This document shows, piece after piece, positions 1 through 11,661 of a stretch of DNA of 64,000 nt. A model generated the notes under the pieces. The model saw only the letters and a program-made list of their open reading frames with translations, was not told where the DNA came from and made no database searches. Position 1 is the stretch's first letter. The number at the start of each line of letters is the position of its first letter. This DNA is from Zea mays (Eukaryota; Streptophyta; Magnoliopsida; Poales; Poaceae). A program made the position numbers and the translations under genes. The stretch is from positions 101,381,849 through 101,445,848 of the forward strand of contig NC_050104.1 in the NCBI RefSeq assembly GCF_902167145.1. The letters run 5' to 3'.

Positions 1-1893
1 GCCCCGGCCGAGTCTTCGCTGCACTAAACGTGCACTGCTTCAATTGTTTTCATTTTTTTGTTATGTGGACGTCGTACCGGCGTCAGACAATTTCGCATAC
101 CCACCAACCCCAATTCACACCCTGCACAGGGAATTCGCCTGCATATGATGTTGATTGAGCTATTAAAACATAATATACTCGTTCAAGTTTCACTAGGTTT
201 GGCTGCCATTGTGCAAACTCTCGGTATTAACGACGTGCTATGAGGTGGGTAGGTGAACTTGATGTGGGATTGCTGCTTCCTGCCTTGTTGCCCACTCTGT
301 AAGACTCGGTAAGAAAAAGAAAGAAACCAGGCAACAAAAGCTAGAAAAACATTAATAACTACAAAGACAACCAAACAAACGGCCACAGAAGAGATGGCAA
401 AGGAAAACAACAACTAATGGGAAAATTCACAGCGAATCTGCTTTGCCCATAGGTAATGAACGAATGCCATCGATGGAACACCACTTAGATATGGAAACTG
501 CCAGCCGACCAGCTGGGCTGGTTCTTTCTAACTTCGCGTAATGTCTTTATGCTTAGTTTATGTATGATGTCGAATCTCTAGATGCCCCTAGCGGAATATT
601 GGTACCTTTCAATCATCGTATTATGCTTGACTTTTGATCATTTAGGACTAAATTATGTTGGAACAAGTACCACCCACACCAATTTATTTGTGTTAATTCA
701 TCAATGGCTGACAACTACCGTCAAAACATGAACATACCCCTGCTGCAACTAATGGGAGCATTCACAGCTAATGTGCTTTGGCCCATAGATAATGAACAAA
801 TACCACCAATGGTACACAGCTTAGATATGGACACCACCAGCCTAAGTTGGGCTGATTCTTCCTAACTTCGATAATGTATTTATGCCTACTTTATGTATGC
901 TGTCGAAAGTCTAGATGGCCCTAGCGGAATCTTGGTTCCTCCCAATCAGCATATTATGCTTAACTTTCCATCATTTAGGACTAAAAAATTATGTTGGAAC
1001 AAGTACCACTCACACCAATTTATTTGTGTTAATTCATTAATGGCTGACAACTACTGTGAAAACATGAACATACCCCACTGCAACGAAAAGCACTTACTTT
1101 GGGCACTAAAAGAGCTTGTTTTTTTCTCTCTCTTGTGTCTACTATCTGGATTCTGGAATTTAGCTATATGACTGGCTTGTGATTCCACGGTTTTGAATAA
1201 CTCTATTTGCACACTTAAAAGTAATGAAGGAATTAGAGGAGTTATGGGTCTTTGTAGGTTGTGCTTTCAATTTGCTTTTGAAGTTGAATGGACCACCATT
1301 CTGATCATTTCCAATAAATCTCGGGCTGTACAATTTATAAGCAATTAGCACAAACTTATTTTGATCATTTCTTCGTGAAAAAGACAGCTCCTATAACTAG
1401 GTGAATAAAAGCTGAATGCTTGGGCAGAGGGGAGGGGTCACCAATAGGGGTGGACTAGAACTGTTTTCCCAGCCTTTTTGCAACCAGGATTCTTTAATCT
1501 CAGTCTTGTTGATTTACCAAGTATTGTTATAAAACCCTCCTAATACAATCTTGGGTATTCAACTGTGTGCCGTGGCACTGAATTTTTATGAACACACATA
1601 ATCCTTTAATTGGTTCCAACATCCAATAAGGTTCTTACTTATCTACTAACAGAAGAGATTAACCGCTTATTGAATTCTAAGCACGAAAGTTTCCACACAT
1701 CGTGAACAGTGATGATACATTCATTTAGCTGATTATTTACCAACAGAAATTTAAGAGTTTTCTGTACAATCAAGTTTCTACAGAAATATGCTAATTATAT
1801 AAGGTTAAATAATTAAATTTATGACATTTTCCTCTGTGCTATCTCATAGTTCATTTCTCTTTTTTTCAACCTAAAATGTGATATTGATGCTAG
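1..1893 (+). other. Upstream/intronic DNA of the C2-domain gene
   Basis: No coding exon could be supported here. The first visible exon of the C2 gene opens at an internal point of the domain, so at least one upstream exon is missing. It lies in this stretch unrecognised or, more likely, left of the window. The segment is AT-rich and intron-like, contains a 335-bp tandem duplication (separate entry), and ends in a T-rich tract and an AG acceptor at 1892-1893. Confidence 0.5.
411..1080. repeat. 335-bp tandem duplication
   Basis: Two head-to-tail copies, 411-745 and 746-1080, start with CAACT and repeat the same landmarks at a constant offset of 335 bases (for example the segments around TTTAGGACTAAA and GAACATACCCC). 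They differ by scattered substitutions and a few small indels, so the duplication is not recent. No terminal inverted repeats or target duplications were seen. It probably lies in an intron or upstream region of the C2 gene. The short frames inside it are not conserved between copies, so it is not read as coding. Confidence 0.85.
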
Positions 1894-2959
1894 ATGGAGG
1901 AAGAAACCCAACTTTCGATGAGAAGTTCCATATACCCCTCATTGAAGGGCTCCGCGAGTTGAATGTTATTGTGTGGAATAGTAATACGTTAACTCATGAT
2001 GACTTCATTGGAAGCGGAAGGTGCGTGGCTCCATCATCAATATCGTAAATGACATCTACTTTTTAGTGAGTAACCATCGGCTGTGCTTTTGTGTAGAGTA
2101 TATCTGCACAAGGTGCTGACAAATGGCTATGATGACTCCTCATGGCCGCTTCAAACACGCCACATGAGGTATCCCTATCTCATATAACTTGAGTGCACTG
2201 GCCTCATGAACTTTCTGACAGTGGGAAATTTACAGATCTGCTGGGGAAGTGAAGCTCATTATGCATGTTGATGTCTCAGCAATGGTGAGAGACTGATTAC
2301 TATTGTTTGTTGTTTTCTTAGCCCTGTCTTGCACCTGATTCTGTTGTGTCTGACAGAAGAACAAGATGGGTAGAAGTGTCGCCGCATCAAGTGCACATCC
2401 TGTTCCTGCACTTTCAATGCCAGCCCCATCTCCAACCCCAGCCCCAGCCCCATCTCCAGCTTCGGCCGCAACCCCTGCTCCAGCACCAGCACTAGCATCA
2501 GCGATTCCATACACGGGAGTCTCACCTTCATATCCACCGGTTTCAGCATATCCTGGTGCAACCGCATACCCTGCTTACCCAACTTCTAGCCATGCACCAT
2601 ATACCACTGCTGAATATCCACCACCTCCGCAGCAACCATACCAACCCCCACCTGCTGGATACCCTCCATCCTATCCACCACAACCATATGAGCAATCTTA
2701 CCCACCGCAACCATATGAGGGATCTTACCCACCACAACCATATGAGCGATCTTACCCACCGCAACCATATGGGCAACAACCATACCCACCCCCGCCAGCA
2801 GCAGAGTCGCCGTACCCACCAGGTGAGATGCAATTCAGCAGAGAAAATTCCATCTTTTTTCATGATGTTAGTCAATGCTCTAACTGGATCGCCTCCCTTT
2901 GCCTCGTTTGATCTTATGCAGCGCCTTACCCTGGTACTTATCCACCAAGACCCTATTGA
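1894..2959 (+). CDS. C2-domain protein with proline-rich tail, SRC2-like (5' partial)
   Basis: Five exons are visible: 1894-2020, 2097-2168, 2236-2284, 2357-2822 and 2922-2959, stop TGA 2957-2959. All introns are GT-AG and all phases agree, giving about 249 residues. Exons 1-3 encode the C-terminal half of a C2 domain; the GRNPTFDEKF segment and the acidic THDDFIGSGR loop are typical of calcium/phospholipid-binding C2 folds. Exon 4 encodes an Ala/Pro-rich linker, then a Tyr/Pro tail with four nonapeptide repeats of the SYPPQPYEQ type (2669-2776). A C2 domain followed by a P/Y/G-rich tail is the architecture of plant SRC2-type proteins, which bind membranes and are often stress-responsive. Function is inferred from the family. 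The N-terminal part of the domain and the start codon are not in view. Confidence 0.8.
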
Positions 2960-3600
2960 TATAGCAGCGTCAGTAATGATCTCAGGTAGAGGCATCAAAA
3001 GCAACAAACAACAGCCTTGATGCTATGTGATACGCGCCTCAGCGTGGATTCTTTATTTCTAATTATTTGGTTATGTTCCTAACAAAAAATAGTACCAACC
3101 GTCACTGAGTTGTTGCACATCTATCACAAATCAGTTTAAGGTCAGATTCCAATCGATTGGTGACAAATTGGAGCTGATGGGGTTTCGTTAAGTGCAACGG
3201 ATGGAAATGTATTCCTTGATCAGATCGTGTCAACAGCTCAGTGACCAGTCATATGTACAATAGGTAGCTTGCAGATTGTGTCAGTGAAATCCATCCTATA
3301 TTGCTTTGCAGTGGTGGTTTAGAGACCAGAACTAGCTTCCTTCTTCTCCTATCTTGGAATCACATCTGACTGATCTGTGACCACACAATTGTACATGTAG
3401 TAGGGTAACCTGTGAAGTCTGCTGCTTTTCCAAAACAACAATAAATCTGAATGTATTTGTAACAGTCAATAAATTTGCTTCGGTGGTGAAAGCTGTTGGT
3501 GTGTGTGAGAAGTATTTGTAACAATAAATTTGTTTTTCCATGCCTTTTCTTCTCTGGCACATGGATTTATCGCTGCTAAACTTCTGTGGTAGTGGTGGTA
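2960..3600 (+). other. 3' UTR of the C2-domain gene
   Basis: Non-coding sequence following the stop codon. Two AATAAA signals are visible at 3440-3445 and 3523-3528, the second inside a partial local duplication of an AGTATTTGTAACA..AATAAATTTG block, so alternative poly(A) sites are possible. The exact 3' end cannot be fixed without transcripts. Confidence 0.5.
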
Positions 3601-6480
3601 GCATTTGTATGTTTCTTCAGGCCTCTTTTAACGTTTAAAATACGTTGTGTGGTCTCTCGGAGGACGGGAGGAGCATCTCTAGCCAGGCTATCTCTATCTC
3701 TGCTGATATATCACAATATAAATATAAATAAAACTCAAATGAAACTTCTACCGAAACTGGCATTAAGCCCTTAACTGCTATCCTCATATTTGCAAGACGA
3801 CCGCCTAATTTGGCCTTAAGCCCAAACTATTAATCACTCCGTTTCTTAAAAAAAAGACAACTTGCTCGTGGGCAGAACGTCTCTCTCCGCCCGGCCGCCA
3901 CCCTCCCCACCCCACTCCACACGTTTCGTTTAAGCCAGAGCCCAGAAGCGCAAAGCCGGCGCGATTCACCGCGCCCACGCAATCGACCATGTCATGGCCC
4001 ATGGTCAGTCAGATACGACGCCAGCTATCCGATTAGGAGGTAAACGTCCTCTTTGAAGCAATAAGAAACCAGTTTTTATCTTTTAGTTAATAAAGACCAG
4101 CTTCTTGGTTTTAAAAAACTGGGAATCTAATTTCTATAAACTAAGAAAAAAACTGGTATATTTGGAACCACATCAATTTTCACAAACTAGTTTATTAAAA
4201 ACTGGACGCTTCTAAATATTGCCCTTAGTCACTTTTAGTCACTAAACTATCCAACATCTTTCCAAATAGCAATTCTAAAGATTAAAGTTTAGTCCCTAAA
4301 ATTTAAAAAGGGTGATTAAAAGTCTAAAAGGAACCAAACACCCCCTTGATCACTAGGAGATTGATCTTATCGAAGTATTTACCATTCAACTTTTTTGTTG
4401 TATTCTCAGAGGATTGTGCAAAACTGCTGGTGCTGGTTAATAGTACCGATGACCTGGTGCAAGCGTTTTTATTCCGTTTATGGTTAGTTTGATTGATAAG
4501 CGCATGTTATATTTTCTGTCTCTGTACGGGTGAATTATCTACCAACTACCTAAACATTTGGCCATTCTTAAAAAAAAAAAGAGCAGTAGTAGTATAAAAG
4601 ACTAGACTCACGAGTCCCTTTTGTCATCGTCGACCTTATTGACCTTCTCTGTTCACTGTACGAAATTCTCTTATTTTCTCTCGTTGTTGTAGCTAAAAAC
4701 TGTGTACTGAAGAAAAGTTCAGTATCAAACATTGCTTTGTTTCTTTTTGACGGGGCAAGCATTGCTTGTTGAGTTGCTTTGAAAATGTTAGCTCTACATG
4801 TACACTGCAGAAGCAGTTGTTTGTTTTTCTCATTTTTTGTATTTTCTAAACCATGGTTATACTCGGTTTCTTCACCAGATTCTCCCTAAATTTTAATCTA
4901 TTAGGTGAACTGCCCACTCATTAAGTTCAGCATGCTATCGATATTGGAAGAATCATATGTCTACCGGCTAAAGAGAATGGTTTCTATCAACATGTGTCAG
5001 CGTGCAGATTTCAGAATCAATTAGGATTTGCGGCAGCAAGAAGTTTTAACTGACACTTGCATACGGTGATCAGAAGAGAAACCCTTGGAAAAAGTTGTCC
5101 GGACATCAGCTGGCATATGCAAACCAATTATTGTCTCATTTACGAGCACATCGACCAAATCGTTCTGTATCTGGTAGTGGCAGGCCTTTCCACATATTTG
5201 CAACAATTACTCTTCAACCGACAAATGGTTTTCTTTTGTGGCACTACCTATTTTAAACTTTATACGTGATGTTCTTTAAATTTATTATGTGTTATCGTTA
5301 TTAATGGAATACGATAGCTCCTGCTACAATTACTTTGGGAACATCATAGCATGTTGTAGTAGTTAAAAAAGATACTGATATGAGACCAGAGGTCACAGCC
5401 ACAGAGGTTGTGTCAAGTCTAGGGTTGGTTGAACCTTGATGTAACTTTTGAAGGGAAGGTTGACACAAATTTCGTTGGATTTGTAGGGCGTGAATTCCAA
5501 CTATTTTGATCTCACCAATACTTCTTTCTAACTAATCAGTTGACGAAAGGTGTTATTTAGATGCGATTTCTGCTGTTTGAGTTTCAACGCTTCACACTGC
5601 CGTGAACAATGCTCTTGAAATCCAATGAAAAGATACCCAGATTCTGGAGGTTTTACATGGACAAAGCAAATCAGCAGCTAATCATAACAGTGCTGATTGG
5701 TTGATGAGTTCGAATAAATTTCTCTGTATCCCATGAACAGCAAAGGCACCTCTGTTAGTATGAGGGACACTTTGTGCTTTTAGACTAGAAATACTATACT
5801 GATAATGTTGTTGACAAGCTTGGCGATAACGATCCTGCGTACTTTAGTCTGCTCCTTTTGGTAGTTAACTTTTATCATGTGGATCCGGGAAGAACAGTGC
5901 ATTAATTTGTGTCGGTGATGTAGATCTTAGAAGTACACACTACTTTGCAACATGGTAAAACATGCCTTTTATGTTCTGGTTGATTTGGCTGTTTTCCCTT
6001 TTTTCAGGAAATTGTTATTGTCAAAGCTCTGAAACTTGATGATGTTGAAGAAGGCTGCTAGATGCTGAATAGCTTACCTATAAGGTTGGTTTGGAACAGA
6101 GGATTTTCCAGCCAGGTCCATCCTTATCAAACGACAGCCTTTTTTCCCCCTCTAGATGACTATTATGTCAGCTGTAAATGTTCATATTTTTTTTCCAGAG
6201 TTCCCAGGTTAGCCCCCAGTCTATAGCATTGCAATAGGACCAAACGTTCATACTTCCACAGTACGCTGTATCCACGTCTTTGTAAATTATCTTCAATGCA
6301 TGGTTGCTCTAGTACCTCTCTGTTTGCATTGTATACTCTGGTCACTGAATCTTTCGATGCACGGAGAACTCTGCAGTGTAAAGTTCTTTGAGCTGATAAC
6401 AGTTTAGGCTCTGACGCACTGATCTATTCAATGGTATTTTGTTTCCGAAGTCGTTAACGTAGCGTTTTCTGTCACTCTCG
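3601..6480. other. Intergenic DNA between the C2 gene and a Gypsy element
   Basis: No convincing gene. About 4195-4348 ends in AAAGGAACCAAACACCCCC, the look of a Tourist/hAT-like MITE terminus; the matching other end was not found, so it is taken as a fragment. A single exon-like piece at 6008-6061 is listed separately. The remainder is AT-rich sequence with many stops in all frames. Confidence 0.4.
6008..6061 (+). other. Possible orphan terminal exon
   Basis: A good pyrimidine tract and TTTTTTCAG acceptor (ending 6007) precede 17 open codons, EIVIVKALKLDDVEEGC, and a TAG stop. The composition is protein-like, but no partner exon or homologue was recognised upstream. It could be a captured gene fragment or chance. 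Confidence 0.15.
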
Positions 6481-6485
6481 ATAAC

Positions 6486-7180
6486 TGTTGAGCACCAATT
6501 TGAGTGCGCGGACGGTCCGGCCCTGAGGCCGGACGGTCCGCAGTCCGGACGGTCCGCGCCGGTGGGCCGGACGGTCCGCGCGTGCGCAGAACAGATTAGG
6601 GTTCCGAGTTTTGTGCTACGGTTGTTAGCTAAAATCATGGGATAAGTTCGGAAATTAGTTTGTAAATGGTCCAGCCCCCCTCCTCTATAAATAGAGAGGT
6701 ATACGGCCGATTTGTAACAATCAATCGAATCAATACAACTTCTATTTCGCATTTTATCCTAGGAGTAGTTCTAGTCTAGTTTAGGTTTAGCCACTCGATC
6801 CCCAAATTCTCCGTCTCTCCTCGACTCTACGTCGATTAGAGGAGTCTAGGTCGGCCTGCCCGAGCCTAGACAACTCCTAGGATCTCTCCTCCCCGACGGG
6901 GTCCCTCCCGGGAGCGAGATCCAGGTGCCGTCGGCGATCTTCCGCCGCCCCTGCGTACGCGCGGACCGTCCGGCCCTAGGGCGCGGACCGTCCGGTCGTC
7001 AGGCAGGGAACCTGAGCTCCTGCACCAGGCCGCGGACCGTCCGCGCTTGACCAGAGAGCACCGCCGCCTCACGCCAGGTCGCGGACCGTCCGGCCCCAGG
7101 CCGCGGACCGTCCGCCCCTGACCAGAGAGCACCGCCGCCGGTTCTTCTTGAGTATTTGGCGCTCCAAAAAGGCGTCAACA
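6486..7180 (+). repeat. 5' LTR of the gag-only Gypsy element
   Basis: Begins TGTTGAGCACC and ends GGCGTCAACA. A TATA box, TATAAATA, is at 6686-6693. Four copies of CGGACGGTCCG crowd the start (about 6508-6590) and five copies of its complement CGGACCGTCCG the end (about 6962-7125), so the two groups are in opposite orientation on either side of the promoter. Confidence 0.92.
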
Positions 7181-7182
7181 TA

Positions 7183-7207
7183 CTTTTTGGCGACTCCGCT
7201 GGGGACA
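7183..7207 (+). other. Primer-binding region of the Gypsy element
   Basis: Just inside the 5' LTR the sequence reads TTTTTGGCGACTCCGCTGG. The TGGCG start is what is expected of a site complementary to a tRNA 3' end in CGCCA. The tRNA species was not determined. Confidence 0.6.
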
Positions 7208-7237
7208 ACACATATAGACCTATCAAATCGGCCCTCA

Positions 7238-10200
7238 ATGGCTGGTTCAAAGGATAGCTCTGAGGTTTCCACCAGCAATATCATCACGCCGACATGGGAA
7301 GCCTTGCCGGCTGAATAACAGCTCCTGTTCGAGGAGCGCCAGGAGCAGCTGATCCAAGAAGCAAAGGCGAAGTTCCTGGCTGACTTCAAAGTGGACAGGA
7401 ACAACAAAGTCGTTCGGCAACGGACGACAGATCTGGCTTCGCTCCGACCTACTACGATTACCCCAAATGTAAGTAGCACCAACGAACTCCAATATCTTAA
7501 AGCTTACATAGACGAACAGCGAGAACAGATGCAAAATATCATAGGGGTTATGCAAAACGATTGTAGAAGACTAGTACGTGCATTTGATAAATCTAGTGTA
7601 GCAAATTTTCCTTCACACGAGGTTGAATTAGGAGATAATACACGTAATACATCGGTTAGAGGTTGTCACGACCAGTCACAACCCCCTTATGGGATGCCGA
7701 TGGACACGTACCCTGAGCAAACGCAAATCGGCAGTAAACCAGCCGATCTACACATGTCCGGACCGTCCGCTCGCGAGCGCGGACCGTCTGGGTCAGCCAC
7801 ACCCGGGCCCATTTTTAATGAGTTACCTAGACACGCACCCGAGCCACCACATAGGGCACCGAATTTAAACTACTCAGTCGGACGGTCCGCATACAACGAC
7901 GGACGGTCCGCACATAATTACGGACGGTCCGGGCCAATGTCCGGACAGTCCGCATATGACCTTTTTGAGGAAGATTGTTACTTGAATCCTCACTCATCCC
8001 AGCAACACTCCCAATCACAATATGCAATGCACCAGCCCATTAATTCAAGACCTAGAGCCCAGGAAAGCTTTCCGGCCCCACCTAGAAGGCCGGAAAGAAA
8101 CGATCAAACATATGAGCCATATAGGGCAAATGGAAATGCACCACGTAGCTCAAACCAATGGGGGGAACGACAACATACTAACATGCAACCAACCCCACCT
8201 ATGTTTGACCAGAGAGCCGGTGGTCTTGCACCGGCTGCCGTTGATATAGTGAGGGAAGAAATAGCCGGGGCGTTCCGAGATAAGCTCGGAGTAAGCATGA
8301 TCCCTGGGGGGCAATCATATCGGAAGCCTTATGATAGCCGATTTGATCACCACCCATACCCACAGGGAACCAGGATACCCGAGTTTGCAAAGTTTTCGGG
8401 TGACCAAGGAAAGAGCACGCGTGAGCACATAGGCCAGTTCCTAGCACAATTAGGAGAATTGGCCGACACCGAAGCATTCCGTGTGCGTTTATTTTCATTA
8501 TCCTTAACAGGGACTGCATTCACATGGTATGCCACGCTCCCTCCTAATTCCATTTTGTCATGGGGAGACTTAGAGCAAAAAATTCATGAACATTTCTTCT
8601 CTGGTGATTATGAGCTAGATTTAGTAGACTTAGTGACCCTACGACAAGAAAAGGATGAATCGGTTAGTGATTATATCCGGAGATTCCAGGATACGAGAAA
8701 CCGATGCTTTCAAATTCATTTAACAGAAAAACAACTGGCGGGAATAGCCTTTGATGGATTGCGCTATTATTTAAAAGAGAGATTAGAAGGCATCCAGTTC
8801 TTTACTCTAGCACAGTTACATCAGAGAGCTTCGGCTTGTGAAAGCCGAAGCAAAGAACTAGTCAGAACGATTCATCATAATGTCCCTATAGTAGAACACA
8901 ATCAAAGTAGTTCGGACGATGAACCAAAGAAAGTTTACACTGCCGAAATAGTTTGGCCCGAGCAGGCCAAATCTTCGGCTTGCTCCTCCTTGCAGTCAGT
9001 TCAAAAGGAACGACAGGAGGAGGTTAAGTTTACATTTAATGTCGGCAAATGTGATAAGATATTCGATGAATTACTAAAAATGGTAACATTAAAATTGATT
9101 ATATCGTTCCACCTGCCGACAAACTAAAGCGTCGCGCATACTGCAAGTGGCACAACGCATTTTCCCATGCCACTAATGATTGTAATGTGTTCCGACGACA
9201 AATTCAATCGGCCATTAACGAGGGACGATTGAAATTTCAGGAGGACACGGAGCCCTTCCCAATGAATGTGATCGACTTTAATGGCAAAAAGGTCCTAATT
9301 CGGCCCAACACAGCCGATAAGGGCAAAGACAAAGAAGTCATCATCGGCAACGCACGGGAGGCCGATGGAAACAACAAAATTTCTTGCAGGAAAGTGATGG
9401 CCGAGAAGACTCCTGATGGAGGGGAGACACTGAAGGTAACCATCACAAACTCCAGCGCTGGGGGGCAAGCACAGACAAGGGGATATGCGCGAGAACCCAT
9501 ACTACGCATCGTGGACGGTCCGGTGTCTAGGCGCGGACGGTCCGTAACATCACCGGACGGTCCGAAGCGTTCCGGCGGACGGTCCGGCAACGTCGAAGAG
9601 CCGCGGCGACCACGTACCTTCAAACCACGACGACCAGAAATAGGTACGTGGAAAACTAACACGTTCAAGGCAACTGGTCGGTTGGTAAAATCTAGCCCGA
9701 CCTTTGATCAATTATTGTCTAAATATGTGAAAAAGAAGGCTGGCTCCAGCGACCGACCACCAAAGGGACCTCGCTTACCCACCCAGGTGCGACGGCAGGT
9801 TAGGCCGATTGGACCACCACACCAATCGGAAAGGACGGGAGGTCATAATGTTCAATTAAGACCTAACATACCTGCATGGACACCTCCACCACCATATCTA
9901 CCTATGCCATATTCATACACATACATACCTCCACCATACGTCCCAAATCAAATGTGGGGCATGCCACCATACCCACTTAGGATGCCACAGTACCCCGCTT
10001 GGGGGGCACCCCAAACATCTGTATTCAATAGGTTGACACCTCCAGTACAAGACCGATTGAGAGCCCCTCAATCTGGTCCACAAGCACAGGCCCAGCAAGA
10101 TTGCCGAATAATTCGGCCCCAAAGGCTGACTAATCCGGCAGGGGGGCATACAGCTACAACCTCCAACAGTACGAAAAAGGGAGACGTCATTAAAATAGGA

Positions 10201-10671
10201 ACGACAGGTGTCGTCGTACAACAAAATAACGAAGGGTCAATGATTTTTGGTGAATCGGCCAATACAAACAAAAAAGAAAGTACGACTGTCAATAAAATAG
10301 CCGATCCAAAATACTCCATGCCCCGATGGTGCCCATCGGGATTGACACGATCGCAAAAGCGAAAATTACAGCGCCTTAGAGCAAAGGAGAATCAGGAGAA
10401 GGAGGCGGAAAAAATATTCAATGACACACATCCGCAGTATCCGCCACCACAAAAGAGATGGAGACCAAAGGCCGTTGAGGAAAATCAAACGGCCATAAAG
10501 ACAGAAAATAAAACAGCAACTGTGCAGCTCTTTGCAGGTATAGCAGACAGTCCGGCTATAAAGACTGGACCAACCGTACAGGGCGCGGACCGTCCGACCC
10601 CTGAGGCCGACTCATCCGCAATAAACCATGACACCTGCAAACGACGTGCCGACACCCATGGAGGAAGATGA
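7238..10671 (+). pseudogene. gag: Gypsy gag polyprotein, disrupted
   Basis: ATG 7238 opens a frame with a TAA at 7316-7318. Past it the frame stays open to 9127, and a second frame is open to 10671. The switch falls at an A-run (9076-9080), a likely one-base slip. Visible order: an N-terminal helical, Gln/Glu-rich segment; a Pro/Ser-rich stretch in which CGGACGGTCCG motifs encode GRSA/GRSG; the Gypsy capsid domain (about 8370-8860, with FAKFSGDQG and GTAFTWYATLPP); then a CX2HX4HX4C zinc-knuckle-like cluster at 9142-9183. The tail is Pro/Tyr-rich and basic (PRWCPSGLTRSQKRKLQRLR), as in the gag-to-protease linker of related Gypsy elements, but the enzymes that should follow are missing. Two lesions in about 3.4 kb suggest a fairly recent loss of function. 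Confidence 0.85.
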
Positions 10672-10920
10672 CCTGCAAGGAGAAGACCTGGTCGACTACG
10701 AAGCTACGCCAGAACACTTGGAAAATTAGGAAAAGCTAGGTGACGGATTGGTCAGGATCAGTATGATGCTCGACGGTGTTGGGACCGACAGTTCGATCAA
10801 AGCTAAAGGGGTTACGTCCGAGACCAAGACCACTGCGTACCATCCTAGTAAGTGGCAAGATGCCTAAGAAAAACGATGTGATAACATCGAGTTAGTTGCT
10901 TTTGGTTCGCTCAGCTCCAC

Positions 10921-10938
10921 CAAAAGGCAGGGGGCATA
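10921..10938 (+). other. Polypurine tract of the Gypsy element
   Basis: CAAAAGGCAGGGGGCATA abuts the TG of the 3' LTR. An equivalent tract is recognisable in the related remnant next to 17486, which supports its identity as the plus-strand primer site. Confidence 0.8.
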
Positions 10939-11656
10939 TGTTGAGCACCAATTTGAGTGCACGGACGGTCCGGCCCTGAGGCCGGACGGTCCGCAGTCCG
11001 GACGGTCTGCGCCTGTGGGCCAGACGGTCCGCGCGTGCGCAGAACAGATTAGGGTTCCGAGTTTTGTGCTACGGTTGTTAGCTAAAATCATGGGATAAGC
11101 TCGGAAATTAGTTTGTAAAGGGTCCAGCCCCCCTTCTCTATAAATAGAGAGGTATACGGCCGATTTGTAACAATCAATCGAATCAATACAACTTCTATTT
11201 CACATTGTATCCTAGGAGTAGTTCTAGTCTAGTTTAGGTTTAGCCACTCGATCCCCCAAATTCTCCGTCTCTCCTCGACTCTACGTCGATTAGAGAAGTC
11301 TAGGTCGGCCTGCCCGAGCCTAGACAACTCCTAGGATCTCTCCTCCCCGACGGGGTCCCTCCCGGGAGCGAGATACAGGTGCCGTCGGCGATCTTCCGCC
11401 GCCCCTGCGTACGCGCGGACCGTCCGGTCCTAGGGCGCGGATCGTCCGGTCGTCAGGCACGGAACCTGAGCTCCTGCACCAGGTCGCGGACCGTCCGACC
11501 CTGTGCCGCGGACCGTCCGCGCTTGACCAGAGAGCACCGCCGCCTCACGCCAGGTCGCGGACCGTCCGGCCCCAGGCCGCAGACCGTCCGCCCCTGACCA
11601 GAGAGCACCGCCGCCGGTTCTTATTGAGTATTTGGCGCTCCGAAAAGGCGGCAAGA
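10939..11656 (+). repeat. 3' LTR of the gag-only Gypsy element
   Basis: Same start as the 5' LTR (TGTTGAGCACC), TATA box at 11139-11146. The end reads GGCGGCAAGA where the other copy has GGCGTCAACA, so the terminal CA is mutated; the boundary is fixed by the ATAAC target duplication. It has six C-centred palindrome units where the 5' LTR has five, which explains most of the 23-bp length difference. Several substitutions also separate the copies. Confidence 0.9.
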
Positions 11657-11661
11657 ATAAC

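Larger units (their letters stand above)
6486..11656 (+). mobile_element. Non-autonomous Gypsy-type LTR retrotransposon (gag only)
   Basis: Complete element of 5171 bp flanked by the 5-bp target duplication ATAAC (6481-6485 and 11657-11661). It has a 695-bp 5' LTR, a primer-binding region, a long broken gag frame, a purine-rich tract just before the 3' LTR, and a 718-bp 3' LTR. No protease active site, reverse transcriptase, RNase H or integrase could be found between gag and the 3' LTR, so movement would need proteins from a relative. The Gypsy assignment rests on the gag capsid and on LTR organisation. A remnant of a related element lies at about 16750-18130. Confidence 0.9.

Noticed and set aside
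1..60. CGCTGCACTAAACGTGCACTG as a possible C2-domain exon end
   Set aside because: It vaguely recalls the expected upstream codons, but there is no usable GT donor and the frame needs an indel.
2230..3007. Long antisense and alternate frames across the proline-rich exon
   Set aside because: Shadow frames of a repetitive Pro/Tyr coding region that cross introns of the supported gene.
6866..7250. Arg/Gly/Ser-rich frames in the Gypsy LTR
   Set aside because: Produced by translating CGGACGGTCCG repeats; no start context and they overlap LTR control sequence.
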